5,222 nt of DNA from NCBI GenBank assembly GCA_020027655.1, contig JAHKKJ010000314.1, forward strand, positions 1 through 5,222, written 5' to 3'. The first letter of the stretch is position 1. Every line of letters starts with the position of its first letter. The position numbers and the translations under genes were made by a program. The stretch is from Deltaproteobacteria bacterium (GTDB lineage Bacteria; Desulfobacterota; Binatia; UBA9968). The notes below the pieces were generated by a model that saw nothing but the letters and a program-made list of their open reading frames with translations, was not told where the DNA came from and made no database searches. Of the stretch, positions 1 through 4,917 are shown piece after piece.

Positions 1-18
1 TCCGTAGGAGATTGAAAC
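1..18 (+). other. Possible 3' end of a CRISPR repeat at the window edge (tentative)
   Basis: The window opens with 18 bases ending in GATTGAAAC. Many type I and type III CRISPR repeats end in ATTGAAAC, which becomes the 8-nt 5' handle of the crRNA after Cas6 cleavage. No second copy of this string occurs in the window, so if this is a repeat it would be the last one of a plus-strand array lying to the left. The Cas6-like sequences at the other end of the window make the idea reasonable, but nine bases of resemblance can occur by chance, and the full repeat cannot be seen. Confidence 0.2.
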
Positions 19-120
19 TGTTAGCGCGTCCAGGTACGGCCCCTGATCCCCTTGTGGAAACGAATCATAGCGCGGCAGCTTTGGGGTCAGATCTTGGACT
101 ATGTACATGCTCCTATCCGA

Positions 121-293
121 GAGCAATTCCGGGGACAGTATACAGCAATTGACGAGTAGCCTCAGACAGATGCAAACTCTGGCGCGCTTTGTCGTGTGAC
201 CTCCATAGAAAGGGGCTTGTTCCAGACGTTCCAATCGTTCCAGCCGTTCAAAGCCTTGCGGCGGTTCAAAGTTCAAAGGGTTCAACGTTCAAT
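121..293 (+). repeat. Divergent direct repeat, copy A, ending in GTTCCA/GTTCAA units
   Basis: The first about 110 bases match the segment beginning at 762 with scattered substitutions and one indel; shared blocks include GAGCAATTC, CAGCAATTG, GCAAACTCTGGCG and TGACCTCCAT. From about 219 both copies continue into a run of short units of the form GTTCCA or GTTCAA spaced 7-10 bases apart; copy A has about eight such units up to 293. In copy A the start reads as the last 12 codons of an open frame (EQFRGQYTAIDE, stop at 157-159), and copy B has the related EQFKEQYSAIGK at the same place, so the repeat may include the 3' end of a duplicated, lost gene. The origin is not recognised. Confidence 0.7.
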
Positions 294-314
294 GTCCACA
301 CCCCGTTAGCGATT

Positions 315-449
315 TTTCGCATCACGTCGTGCAGCGTGCGCCGGATGGATGTTTTCTTCTCCGCTGATCACAGAGAAGAATACCTCAATCTGTTATCTCA
401 ATCGGCTTCCAAACACGCGCTGGATTTCCTAGCAGGCGTACCGAACTGA
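315..449 (+). pseudogene. N-terminal remnant of an IS200-like / REP-associated transposase
   Basis: The frame contains RRMDVFFSADHREEYLNLL followed by a segment ending LDFLAGVPN and a stop. This matches the N-terminal part of Y1 transposases of the REP-associated (RAYT, TnpA-REP) family, whose pattern is roughly HITxRGxxRxDVFF, D-R-x-x-Y-L-x-L-L, then LAYCLMPNHVH. The terminal LAG-VPN looks like a shortened LAYCLMPN, so the frame ends just before the HxH metal-binding motif that catalysis needs. The catalytic tyrosine helix is absent too. Such enzymes are normally 150-300 aa and act on short palindromic REP elements; this stub of about 44 residues cannot be active. The open frame begins upstream at 189, within repeat copy A, so no genuine start is visible. 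The family call rests on pattern recall. Confidence 0.55.
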
Positions 450-759
450 GAGGGCTAAAGGGTCTTTACTTTTGCTGTTCGGCGGCGCCTATACGAGATC
501 AGCGGAGTTCAGGAAAAGCGGGGTCATTAGCTTTCTCCATCACATTCGGTTTTATAACAAAAACATTTCCCGACGATCCCAACTATTTACATACTCAACA
601 ACGTACCCGAGACTACCTCGAACTTACCCAAAATTCCCATGCTCTCCGCCGATTGAATGCGAAAAGGCTTGGTAGAGGGGGTACTCTGGGTCGACCCACG
701 AGGAGATCGTCATTTCTAGGGCTTATGTGGAAGCCGTTTTTCCGCGCACCGGATGATAA
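450..759. other. Non-coding stretch between the transposase remnant and repeat copy B
   Basis: I see no convincing gene here. A TTG-started open frame (472-675) gives a 67-residue product with no recognisable motif and no ribosome binding site. The stretch holds an imperfect relative of the AAAAGGGGACA elements (GAAAAGCGGGGTCATTAGC, from 513), which fits decayed transposase-flanking sequence, and a 10-bp perfect palindrome GGGTCGACCC (688-697) inside GGGGGTACTCTGGGTCGACC, which resembles the GGGGACATTCTGGGTTTCC string at 2917. Confidence 0.4.
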
Positions 760-761
760 TT

Positions 762-926
762 GAGCAATTCAAGGAACAGTATTCAGCAATTGGCAAGTAG
801 CATGAGACAAAAGCAAACTCTGGCGTTCTTATCACTTGACCTCCATCGGAAGTCGGTTGTTCCAGTCGTTCAAAACGTTCAATCGCTAACGCATAACCGC
901 GGCCAGTTCCAAACGTTCCAGTCGTT
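762..926 (+). repeat. Divergent direct repeat, copy B, ending in GTTCCA/GTTCAA units
   Basis: This copy lies 641 bases downstream of copy A. Conserved blocks appear in the same order and spacing: GAGCAATTC, AACAGTATTCAGCAATTG, AAGTAGC, GCAAACTCTGGCG, TTGACCTCCAT, then TTGTTCCAG. The first 12 codons read EQFKEQYSAIGK with a TAG at the same place as in copy A. The GTTCCA/GTTCAA units run from about 859 to 926 and are fewer and less regular than in copy A. The sequence beyond differs: copy A leads into the transposase remnant, copy B into unrelated sequence. An open frame (760-1206) begins in this repeat, but since that part also has the stop-containing repeat frame I do not regard it as a genuine start. 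Confidence 0.7.
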
Positions 927-939
927 GAGGATGTGCGAG

Positions 940-1244
940 GTAATGATTCTCCCTGAATTCTGGCGAAAAACCATCGGGATCGTTCCAGATTTTGCGCACG
1001 TTTTGTTCGTTGTCGGCGGGAGCGGGACCACTTACGAGATAGATCTATCCACCTCCGACAATCCCGATCAAACAGTTGTCATCCCTTATATTCCCCAGTC
1101 CCTTCAGTTTCAGGCCGACCAGGCCCATAGGGTCCCTGCGCTGGATCTCATGCGCTCAATGATGCGTGGAGTCCGGTGGATGGGTACGAGGCAGAAAACT
1201 TTGTAGTCAATCTCGCCAAATCATGGATCGAGGCTAACCCATGA
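940..1244 (+). pseudogene. Possible degraded gene remnant in two frames, unrecognised
   Basis: From about 940 one frame gives a reasonably protein-like segment containing EFWRKTIGIVPDFAHVLFVV, then GGSGTTYEIDLSTSDNPDQT, running to a stop at 1204-1206. In a second frame, 1158-1244 reads as a plausible C-terminus ending ENFVVNLAKSWIEANP and a stop. The most economical explanation is one gene broken by a frameshift near 1130-1160. The GGSGTTYEIDL part faintly recalls SMI1/KNR4-type proteins (a glycine-rich turn followed by a Y-x-[IF]-D-L strand), but this is weak and I do not assign a family. No ribosome binding site or start fits. Confidence 0.25.
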
Positions 1245-1480
1245 CTAGGAGTCGGCTGAGATTTGGGCCTGGAGAAGATGCCATTTAGATTCAGCTTCCG
1301 GTGCCGCCAGATTTACCCGGTCGCCATTGTGTCTCCCTTCTGGGTTGTGAAAGGCAACGGACGAGTTTAATTTTTGCTTTGGTTTTAATCTTCAGAAGAA
1401 GTAGCATCACCGCCGGTTGATAAAGTTGTGATTTGCGATGGTACTTGGCGTGTCGTAATCAAAATACCCGGGAGATTAAC
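1245..1480. other. Intergenic region upstream of the UspA-like stub
   Basis: No gene, repeat or RNA is recognisable. The AT-rich segment at about 1368-1395 could hold the promoter of the UspA-like gene, but I cannot assign -35 and -10 boxes with a convincing spacer. A ribosome binding site, GGAG at 1471-1474, lies 6 bases before the ATG at 1481 and decides that start over the upstream in-frame TTG at 1433. Confidence 0.4.
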
Positions 1481-1675
1481 ATGGATGAAATAAAAAGGAT
1501 TCTAGCGCCGACGGACTTGTCAGCCTTTTCCGCCAAAGGTCTCGTTTATGCGGCAAACTTGGCCAAAGCTCTCGCCGCCCAAGTGATCGTTTGTCATGTC
1601 GTACGAACTGAGATGGACGCAAAAAAAGGGGACAGGCTGATTTTCACCTGGACTGGAGGGACTGAAAAAAGTTGA
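1481..1675 (+). pseudogene. Truncated universal stress protein (UspA family), N-terminal stub
   Basis: The 64-codon frame begins MDEIKRILAPTDLSAFSAKG, the first strand and loop of the UspA fold (usual form K-x-I-L-V-P-T-D-F-S), followed by the first helix (LVYAANLAKALAAQ) and second strand (VIVCHVV). Family domains run about 140-150 residues and end with the ATP-binding G-x2-G-x9-G-[ST] loop; here homology stops at about residue 47, and the remaining residues are encoded by an AAAAGGGGACA element that begins at 1621. The nucleotide-binding half is missing, so the product should not bind ATP or fold normally. ATG 1481 is preferred over the upstream TTG at 1433 because GGAG lies 6 bases before it and the UspA match begins there. 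UspA proteins are cytoplasmic stress-response factors; this copy is almost certainly dead. Confidence 0.8.
1621..1648 (+). repeat. AAAAGGGGACAGGCTGATTTT element truncating the UspA gene
   Basis: A run of seven A followed by GGGGACAGGCTGATTTTC. I recognise the core AAAAAGGGGACAGGCT as a string found scattered in many environmental bacterial genomes, often as half of a palindrome next to IS200-like/REP-associated transposases. A related string occurs at 2911 (GAAAAGGGGACATTCTGGG) and a weaker one at 513. The UspA reading frame loses family similarity exactly here, so the element, or a deletion ending at it, appears to have removed the rest of the gene. No complementary arm is visible nearby. 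Confidence 0.5.
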
Positions 1676-1731
1676 AATCGGTGCCGCGTTAAAGTGCAAC
1701 GGGCATGTGAGATCGCGGAGTTGAGGAGTCA

Positions 1732-2883
1732 ATGAGCGAATATCAGTACTATGAGTTCCAGGCTTTGGATCGACTGCTGACACAAGAGCAGATGTCCGAG
1801 CTGAGAGCCTACTCGTCCCGCGCCCGGATCACCGCCAGTAGCTTCGTCAACGTCTACAACTGGGGCGATTTGAAGGGGAATCCTGTCCGATGGATGGAGC
1901 AGTATTTTGACGCCTTCCTCTATTTCGCCAACTGGGGTTCTCGCCGGTTCATGCTGCGATTACCCAAAAAACTGCTTGACCCGCAGACCGCAGCTTCCTA
2001 TTGCGCCGACCAAAATTTTTTCTGTCGCCAGAAGGATGACCACATCGTGCTGTCCTTCGAGTCCGAGCTCGAGGATTACGAATGGGACGAGGGGAAGAGC
2101 TGGTTGGCGTCGCTCGTGCCGTTACGCTCCGATCTGATGCGCGGCGACCATCGTGCTATGTACCTCGGTTGGTTGCTTGCTGTGCAATTCCAAGAAATTC
2201 CCGACGACGCTCCGGAGCCGCCCGTGCCGCCGGGACTGGGCAAACTGAATGCTGCTCTTGATTGCCTCGCCGATTTCCTGGGTATTGACGCCGATCTCAT
2301 TGCCGCGGCAGCGGAGCGCAGTCCGGAGCAGCAAGTTTCCAGCCCTTCCAGGAAGGAAATCGACGAGTGGGTTCGAACTCTTCCGAGCGCTGAGAAAGAC
2401 GCGATCGTCGTGAGGCTGATCGACGGAGACGATCCGCACCTGTCGTCCGAGGTTCGGCGACGCGCGATCTTCGAGATAAGCGGAAGGCGGTCGGACGAGA
2501 GGCTGGGGAGGACGGCCGGTGAGATCCTTGCTCGTGCCGAGATCATAGCTGCCGAGCGGAAAAAGAAGGAGGCGGAGCGGCGCGCGAGAGAGAAAGCCAT
2601 GCGCGAGCGAGCGGAGGCCGAAGCGCGAAAGAAGCGGCTCGAATCGCTCGCAGGCAAGGAGAACGAGCTCTGGGCGACAGTCGATAGACTCATTGCCACC
2701 AAGCAACCCAGACGGTACGACGAAGCGGTATCCCTGCTTCAGGACTTGCATGATCTCGCCAAGTTGCAGGGCAAGGGGCCCGATTTCAAATTTCGTATGG
2801 GCGCGCTCCAACGCGAGAATTCAGGCAAGAGCACCCTGATGGAGAGGTTCCGAAAGGCGAAGTTCCTGGGAGGAATCGCGTGA
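1732..2883 (+). CDS. Conserved protein of unknown function, 383 aa
   Basis: This complete gene encodes a protein of a family I recognise as widespread but uncharacterised, starting MSEYQYYEFQALDR. The N-terminal about 200 residues form a globular, aromatic-rich region with family hallmarks: LRAYSSRARIT, YNWGDLKGNP, YFDAFLYFANWG, MLRLPKKLLD, a W-rich LASLVPLRSDL, and PEPPVPPGLG around residues 160-170. Residues about 255-310 are dense in E, K and R with alanine (AERKKKEAERRAREKAMRER) and should form a long helix or coiled coil. A C-terminal helical segment holds LWATVDRLIATKQPRRYDEA and a basic end, STLMERFRKAKF. There is no signal peptide or membrane segment, so it is probably cytoplasmic. 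ATG 1732 is preceded by GAGGAG (1723-1728), slightly close, and GGAG at 1717. It appears intact and is the best-preserved gene in the left two thirds. No function is assigned; opposite-strand frames are shadows. Confidence 0.85.
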   Translation: MSEYQYYEFQALDRLLTQEQMSELRAYSSRARITASSFVNVYNWGDLKGNPVRWMEQYFDAFLYFANWGSRRFMLRLPKKLLDPQTAASYCADQNFFCRQKDDHIVLSFESELEDYEWDEGKSWLASLVPLRSDLMRGDHRAMYLGWLLAVQFQEIPDDAPEPPVPPGLGKLNAALDCLADFLGIDADLIAAAAERSPEQQVSSPSRKEIDEWVRTLPSAEKDAIVVRLIDGDDPHLSSEVRRRAIFEISGRRSDERLGRTAGEILARAEIIAAERKKKEAERRAREKAMRERAEAEARKKRLESLAGKENELWATVDRLIATKQPRRYDEAVSLLQDLHDLAKLQGKGPDFKFRMGALQRENSGKSTLMERFRKAKFLGGIA

Positions 2884-2910
2884 CGCCGTTTGTGCCATTG
2901 AAGCGGTAAA

Positions 2911-2934
2911 GAAAAGGGGACATTCTGGGTTTCC
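2911..2934 (+). repeat. AAAAGGGGACATTCTGGG element
   Basis: GAAAAGGGGACATTCTGGGT followed by TTCC lies 28 bases after the stop of the 383-aa gene. Its first 12 bases match the element at 1621 and the later part resembles GGGGGTACTCTGGGTCG at 677. I interpret these as members of one small dispersed class associated with REP-type transposases, whose remnant lies at 315-449. Whether it acts as a transcription terminator here is unclear, since no complementary arm is evident. Confidence 0.45.
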
Positions 2935-2999
2935 TGAGTTCACCGCAGATCCGCAGTGCATTTGTACCAGCGCACTCATAGAAGAGGAGCAACCCAGTC

Positions 3000-3227
3000 A
3001 TGAAGAAAGTTTTCACTATGAAGGAACTCGAAGCTCTTTATTCAGGAGAATGGGTGTTGTTGGTCAATCCGAAACACATCGAACGATTGGAAAGGCTTCG
3101 TGGGGAACTGGTGTTCCATAGCAAGGACCGAAATGAAGTCTACAAGGAAGCGCACAAGCGGAAAGACGCTCACACGGCGATCTTCTATGTCGGTAAACTT
3201 CCTGAAGACCTGGCGGTTGTGCTTTGA
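3000..3227 (+). CDS. Small conserved protein, DUF5678-like, 75 aa
   Basis: The product begins MKKVFTMKELEALYSGEWVL, followed by a linker, ELVFHSKDRNEVYKEAHK, then FYVGKLPEDLAVVL. The G-E-W-V-L strand, the H-S-K-D-R-x-E-V-Y turn-helix and the [YT]-x-G-K-[IL]-P-E end are the pattern I associate with DUF5678, a small α/β domain of unknown function. Its length is normal and it appears intact. GAGGAG at 2984-2989 sits 10 bases before ATG 3000 and supports this start. Such proteins, as I recall, often precede a retropepsin-like aspartic protease gene; here the next gene is instead an AbrB-like antitoxin 57 bases on, so the usual partner is absent. It could be cotranscribed with the TA pair or stand alone. 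The biological role is unknown. Confidence 0.7.
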   Translation: MKKVFTMKELEALYSGEWVLLVNPKHIERLERLRGELVFHSKDRNEVYKEAHKRKDAHTAIFYVGKLPEDLAVVL

Positions 3228-3273
3228 TGCGGAAGTGAGTCGGAGTGAAACAATCGTGCAACGATATTGGTTT

Positions 3274-3278
3274 GGAGG
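3274..3278 (+). promoter_or_regulatory. Ribosome binding site fixing the start of the first antitoxin
   Basis: GGAGG lies 6 bases before ATG 3285. An in-frame TTG at 3267 would give six extra residues but would place this site inside the coding region, and the AbrB-like fold begins at the ATG, so 3285 is the start. Confidence 0.8.
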
Positions 3279-3284
3279 AACTTT

Positions 3285-3527
3285 ATGAAAGCTGTAAAGG
3301 TCGAGACCGACGGGTCTATTAAACTTCCCGAGGAGATGCTTCGGCTATTTCCGACTTCAACTGAATTGGCGGTGTGGACGGAAGGGGACACTATCGTCCT
3401 CAAGCGCTTGCAACCGCTAAAGCCGTCTCAAATAGCCGAACGAGTTCCACAGAAAGAGCCGCCGCTAAAAGATATTGCTTCTGAAGTGCACCGCATGAGA
3501 CGCGAGGCTCGGAGACGACGTGGCTAA
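3285..3527 (+). CDS. AbrB/MazE-like antitoxin of a VapBC-type TA operon, 80 aa
   Basis: The first about 43 residues form a SpoVT-AbrB-type swapped-hairpin DNA-binding domain: VKVETDGSIKLPEEMLRLF, then ELAVWTEGDTIVLKRL, matching the family pattern of a β-strand, G-x-I-x-L-P-x-x, and G-D-x-I-V-L. Residues 44-80 are a hydrophilic tail with DIASEVHRMRREARRRRG at the end, the kind of helix that wraps around the PIN toxin. The antitoxin should bind its own promoter as a dimer and neutralise the ribonuclease encoded next. Its stop overlaps the toxin's GTG start by 8 bases, typical of translational coupling. Length is normal. The start is set by the GGAGG 6 bases upstream. Family assignment is firm in broad terms; the exact subfamily is not determined. 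Confidence 0.8.
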   Translation: MKAVKVETDGSIKLPEEMLRLFPTSTELAVWTEGDTIVLKRLQPLKPSQIAERVPQKEPPLKDIASEVHRMRREARRRRG

Positions 3528-3951
3528 AACGAGACTCGTGCTGGACACAAATGTCTACATCTCAGGGTTGCTATGGACCGGGATTCCGCACCGATTGATT
3601 CGGTTGGCGGAAGCGACGGATGTCACGCTGGGGACGACGCCAGCAATCATGGAGGAGTTGCGCGAGGTGATGGGCCGTCCAAAGTTTAGATTGAGGATCA
3701 GAACTCTTCAGACATCAGTGTCGGAAGTAATGGAATCACTATTGAGCATTGTTGAGGTTGTTCAGGATTCGCCGATTGAGCCAGTAATCAAAAGAGACCC
3801 TGATGACGACAAGATTTTGGCCTGCGCAATCGCTGCGCAAGCCGACTGGATTGTTTCTGGCGATGATCATCTGTTGTGCCTAAAACGCTACAAAGGAATT
3901 CCAATCGTTACACCAAGACAATTTTCGCGGGCTTGGGAAAAAATGAAATGA
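3520..3951 (+). CDS. PIN-domain toxin (COG1569 type), 143 aa
   Basis: The protein is a complete PIN-domain ribonuclease. LVLDTNVYISGLLW gives the first catalytic aspartate (D9) and the T/N of the family's DTN motif; EELREVMGRPKFR gives E46 and the R-P-K-F signature of the COG1569 'putative TA system toxin, PIN family' group; RDPDDDKILACAIAAQADWI gives the acidic cluster D93-D97; VSGDDHLL gives D115. These four acidic positions coordinate the Mg2+ or Mn2+ needed for RNA cleavage, so it appears catalytically intact. Free toxin would cleave RNA and halt growth until antitoxin is restored. It starts with GTG, preceded by GGAG at 3511, overlapping the antitoxin gene by 8 bases. Its stop TGA overlaps an ATG (ATGA) that opens the Cas6-like fragment, an unusual link between a toxin and a cas gene. 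Confidence 0.88.
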   Translation: MAKTRLVLDTNVYISGLLWTGIPHRLIRLAEATDVTLGTTPAIMEELREVMGRPKFRLRIRTLQTSVSEVMESLLSIVEVVQDSPIEPVIKRDPDDDKILACAIAAQADWIVSGDDHLLCLKRYKGIPIVTPRQFSRAWEKMK

Positions 3952-4343
3952 AGTCGTCGGCGAGTGAAAAGAATCCTTCGCTGAATGGTTATTTTTCATT
4001 TCAGCGCTTCCGCTTTCATCTTGAGCCAAAAGCCACGTTGCACATGCCCGCGCACAACAAGGGCAATGTCATTCGGGGCGGGTTTGGCAGCACGTTTCGG
4101 CGGATCGTGTGTCATGCGAACTGCCGCGAGCCGGAGACGTGTGAGTTTCGGAACGTCTGTCCGTACACGGCGGTGTTTCATCCGTTTGTTCCGGAGGGTT
4201 CCGAGAAGATCAGCAGGAACCGGGCTTACTTGGTCAGCCAGCGGATTTTGATGAGGCGTTCGACCGACTCGAACTCGGGATCGCCGGTCAAAACGGTTGC
4301 GTCCAGCCGTTGGGCGGTCGCAACGCAGAATGCATCGGCATAG
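3948..4343 (+). pseudogene. cas6: Cas6-like CRISPR RNA endonuclease, 5' fragment (copy 1)
   Basis: Codons 1-92 (to 4223) encode the N-terminus of a Cas6-like RAMP protein: FRFHLEPKATLHMPAHNKGN, IRGGFGSTFRRIVC, then a four-cysteine stretch (C55, C59, C65, C71) with NVCPYTAVFHP. This matches the LP-x-x-x-G-N-x-[IL]-R-G-x-[FL]-G-x-x-[FL]-R-R pattern and cysteine cluster of Cas6 proteins, which cut the repeats of pre-crRNA in type I and III systems. Residues 93-131 are not Cas6: they are the antisense of the neighbouring PIN toxin gene, and translation ends at 4343. About two thirds of a normal about 230-300 aa protein is missing, including the C-terminal RNA-binding and catalytic part, so it cannot process crRNA. 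The ATG at 3948 overlaps the toxin's stop (ATGA); homology to copy 2 begins only at about 3988, so the first about 14 residues may not be original. Confidence 0.72.
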
Positions 4344-4633
4344 GAGAGCGCATGCTCGCTTTTGATCTCGGCGGCAGCTTGAACCAACGGTTGATCCACC
4401 GGGAAAAGATCGATCGGCAGTTGTTCCAGGAGGCGAAGGGCATCCATCGTCTTGGCATGACCTACGCGTCGCTTGACGATGTAGTAGAACTCGCCCCAGT
4501 TGATCCAACTCAGAATCGCGCGGCTGCGAGCCTTCTCTTGGTCGTAAAGAGCGCGCTGAACCACTTGCCAGCCGGGTTCGCGGTGATAGAGACTCACCAG
4601 GGCAAAGCTATCGAGAACGAGCTTTTCGCTCAC
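4226..4633 (-). CDS. vapC: PIN-domain toxin (VapC family), 135 aa
   Basis: This protein is a VapC-type PIN ribonuclease. LVLDSFALVSLYHREPG carries D8; INWGEFYYIV carries E48; LSYADAFCVATAQRL carries D100; VLTGDPEF carries D118, with the T-G-D motif typical of VapC. All four metal-binding positions are present, and length is normal, so it should be an active RNA-cleaving toxin. The start is GTG (codon at 4631-4633, minus strand), inside the last 26 bases of the antitoxin gene, a common translational coupling arrangement. It is different from the PIN toxin at 3520 (no shared R-P-K-F signature, low similarity), so the two operons were not made by duplication. Its stop TAA (4226-4228) lies 2 bases from the end of the Cas6-like homology, so the gene's 3' end is exactly the point where the cas6 copy is broken. 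Confidence 0.88.
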   Translation of the reverse strand: MSEKLVLDSFALVSLYHREPGWQVVQRALYDQEKARSRAILSWINWGEFYYIVKRRVGHAKTMDALRLLEQLPIDLFPVDQPLVQAAAEIKSEHALSYADAFCVATAQRLDATVLTGDPEFESVERLIKIRWLTK

Positions 4634-4859
4634 GGCGCGCCTCTTCCCGATGTTCGCGGCGAAGATCTTGAGTCAAGGAAAACCGGCCCTTCAAAAAACC
4701 CGTGGCTGCCTGAATCGGATCAGGAGGAACCGGGGTGAGGACCAATCGTCCTTCTTCTTCGGCTAAATGCACTTTGCCGCCGGGCTTGAGCCCCAGCTTC
4801 CGGCGCAGGTGCTTGGGAACCAGAATCTGCCCCTTTTGGGTGAGTTGGGCTACGGACAT
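4608..4859 (-). CDS. vapB: AbrB-like antitoxin (VapB family), 83 aa
   Basis: The protein begins MSVAQLTQKGQILVPKHLRR, followed by KLGLKPGGKVHLAEEEGRLVL: the full SpoVT-AbrB swapped-hairpin domain, with the T-x-K-G-Q-[IV]-x-[IV]-P motif and LGLKPG turn characteristic of VapB/MazE-like antitoxins. After a proline-rich linker (TPVPPDPI) the C-terminal tail is rich in R and E (LRREHREEARRERKARSR), fit to clasp the PIN toxin. An upstream in-frame ATG (4923-4925) would add 22 residues, but the ATG at 4857-4859 has GGAGG 8 bases before it and matches the domain start, so it is chosen. The toxin gene overlaps the end of this gene by 26 bases. A good promoter lies just upstream; antitoxins of this type usually repress it. 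Confidence 0.87.
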   Translation of the reverse strand: MSVAQLTQKGQILVPKHLRRKLGLKPGGKVHLAEEEGRLVLTPVPPDPIQAATGFLKGRFSLTQDLRREHREEARRERKARSR

Positions 4860-4867
4860 AGATTTTT

Positions 4868-4872
4868 CCTCC
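4868..4872 (-). promoter_or_regulatory. Ribosome binding site of the minus-strand antitoxin
   Basis: On the minus strand this reads GGAGG, 8 bases before the ATG at 4857-4859. It decides the start of the antitoxin against the in-frame ATG 66 bases further upstream, which lacks a site and lies beyond the promoter. Confidence 0.8.
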
Positions 4873-4883
4873 GTTGAAAAGAA

Positions 4884-4912
4884 AGTGTACCAAGACCCCA
4901 GAATGTAGGCAA
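4884..4912 (-). promoter_or_regulatory. Predicted sigma70-type promoter of the minus-strand TA operon
   Basis: On the minus strand a -35-like TTGCCT (4907-4912) and a -10-like TACACT (4884-4889) are separated by exactly 17 bases, and a ribosome binding site and ATG follow at a normal distance. Transcription would begin near 4876. The -35 box ends only 5 bases from the ATG of the second Cas6-like copy (4918), so the cas6 start abuts the edge of the TA cassette. The operon's AbrB-like antitoxin would be expected to bind here, though no clear inverted repeat is visible. Confidence 0.55.
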
Positions 4913-4917
4913 GCGCG

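Noticed and set aside
219..293. CRISPR array reading of the GTTCCA/GTTCAA units
   Set aside because: Units are only 6-7 bases with 7-10-base irregular spacing and no spacers, so this is a degenerate short repeat and not a CRISPR array.
472..675. 67-aa plus-strand open frame
   Set aside because: It has a TTG start, no ribosome binding site, no known motif and lies in a decayed transposon-related stretch.
2076..2811. Two long minus-strand open frames (208 and 229 aa) opposite the 383-aa gene
   Set aside because: They lie wholly inside a recognisable plus-strand gene, have low-complexity Ser/Arg-rich composition and lack motifs or ribosome binding sites, so they are shadows.
3064..3403. Small overlapping frames around the DUF5678-like and antitoxin genes
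   Set aside because: They overlap well-supported genes in other frames and show no family resemblance.
3996..4508. 170-aa minus-strand frame across cas6 copy 1 and the VapC gene
   Set aside because: It is antisense to the Cas6 homology and out of frame with VapC; its sequence is arginine-rich shadow.
4310..4738. 142-aa plus-strand frame antisense to the VapBC operon
   Set aside because: It covers the reverse of two clearly recognised genes and has no supporting signal.
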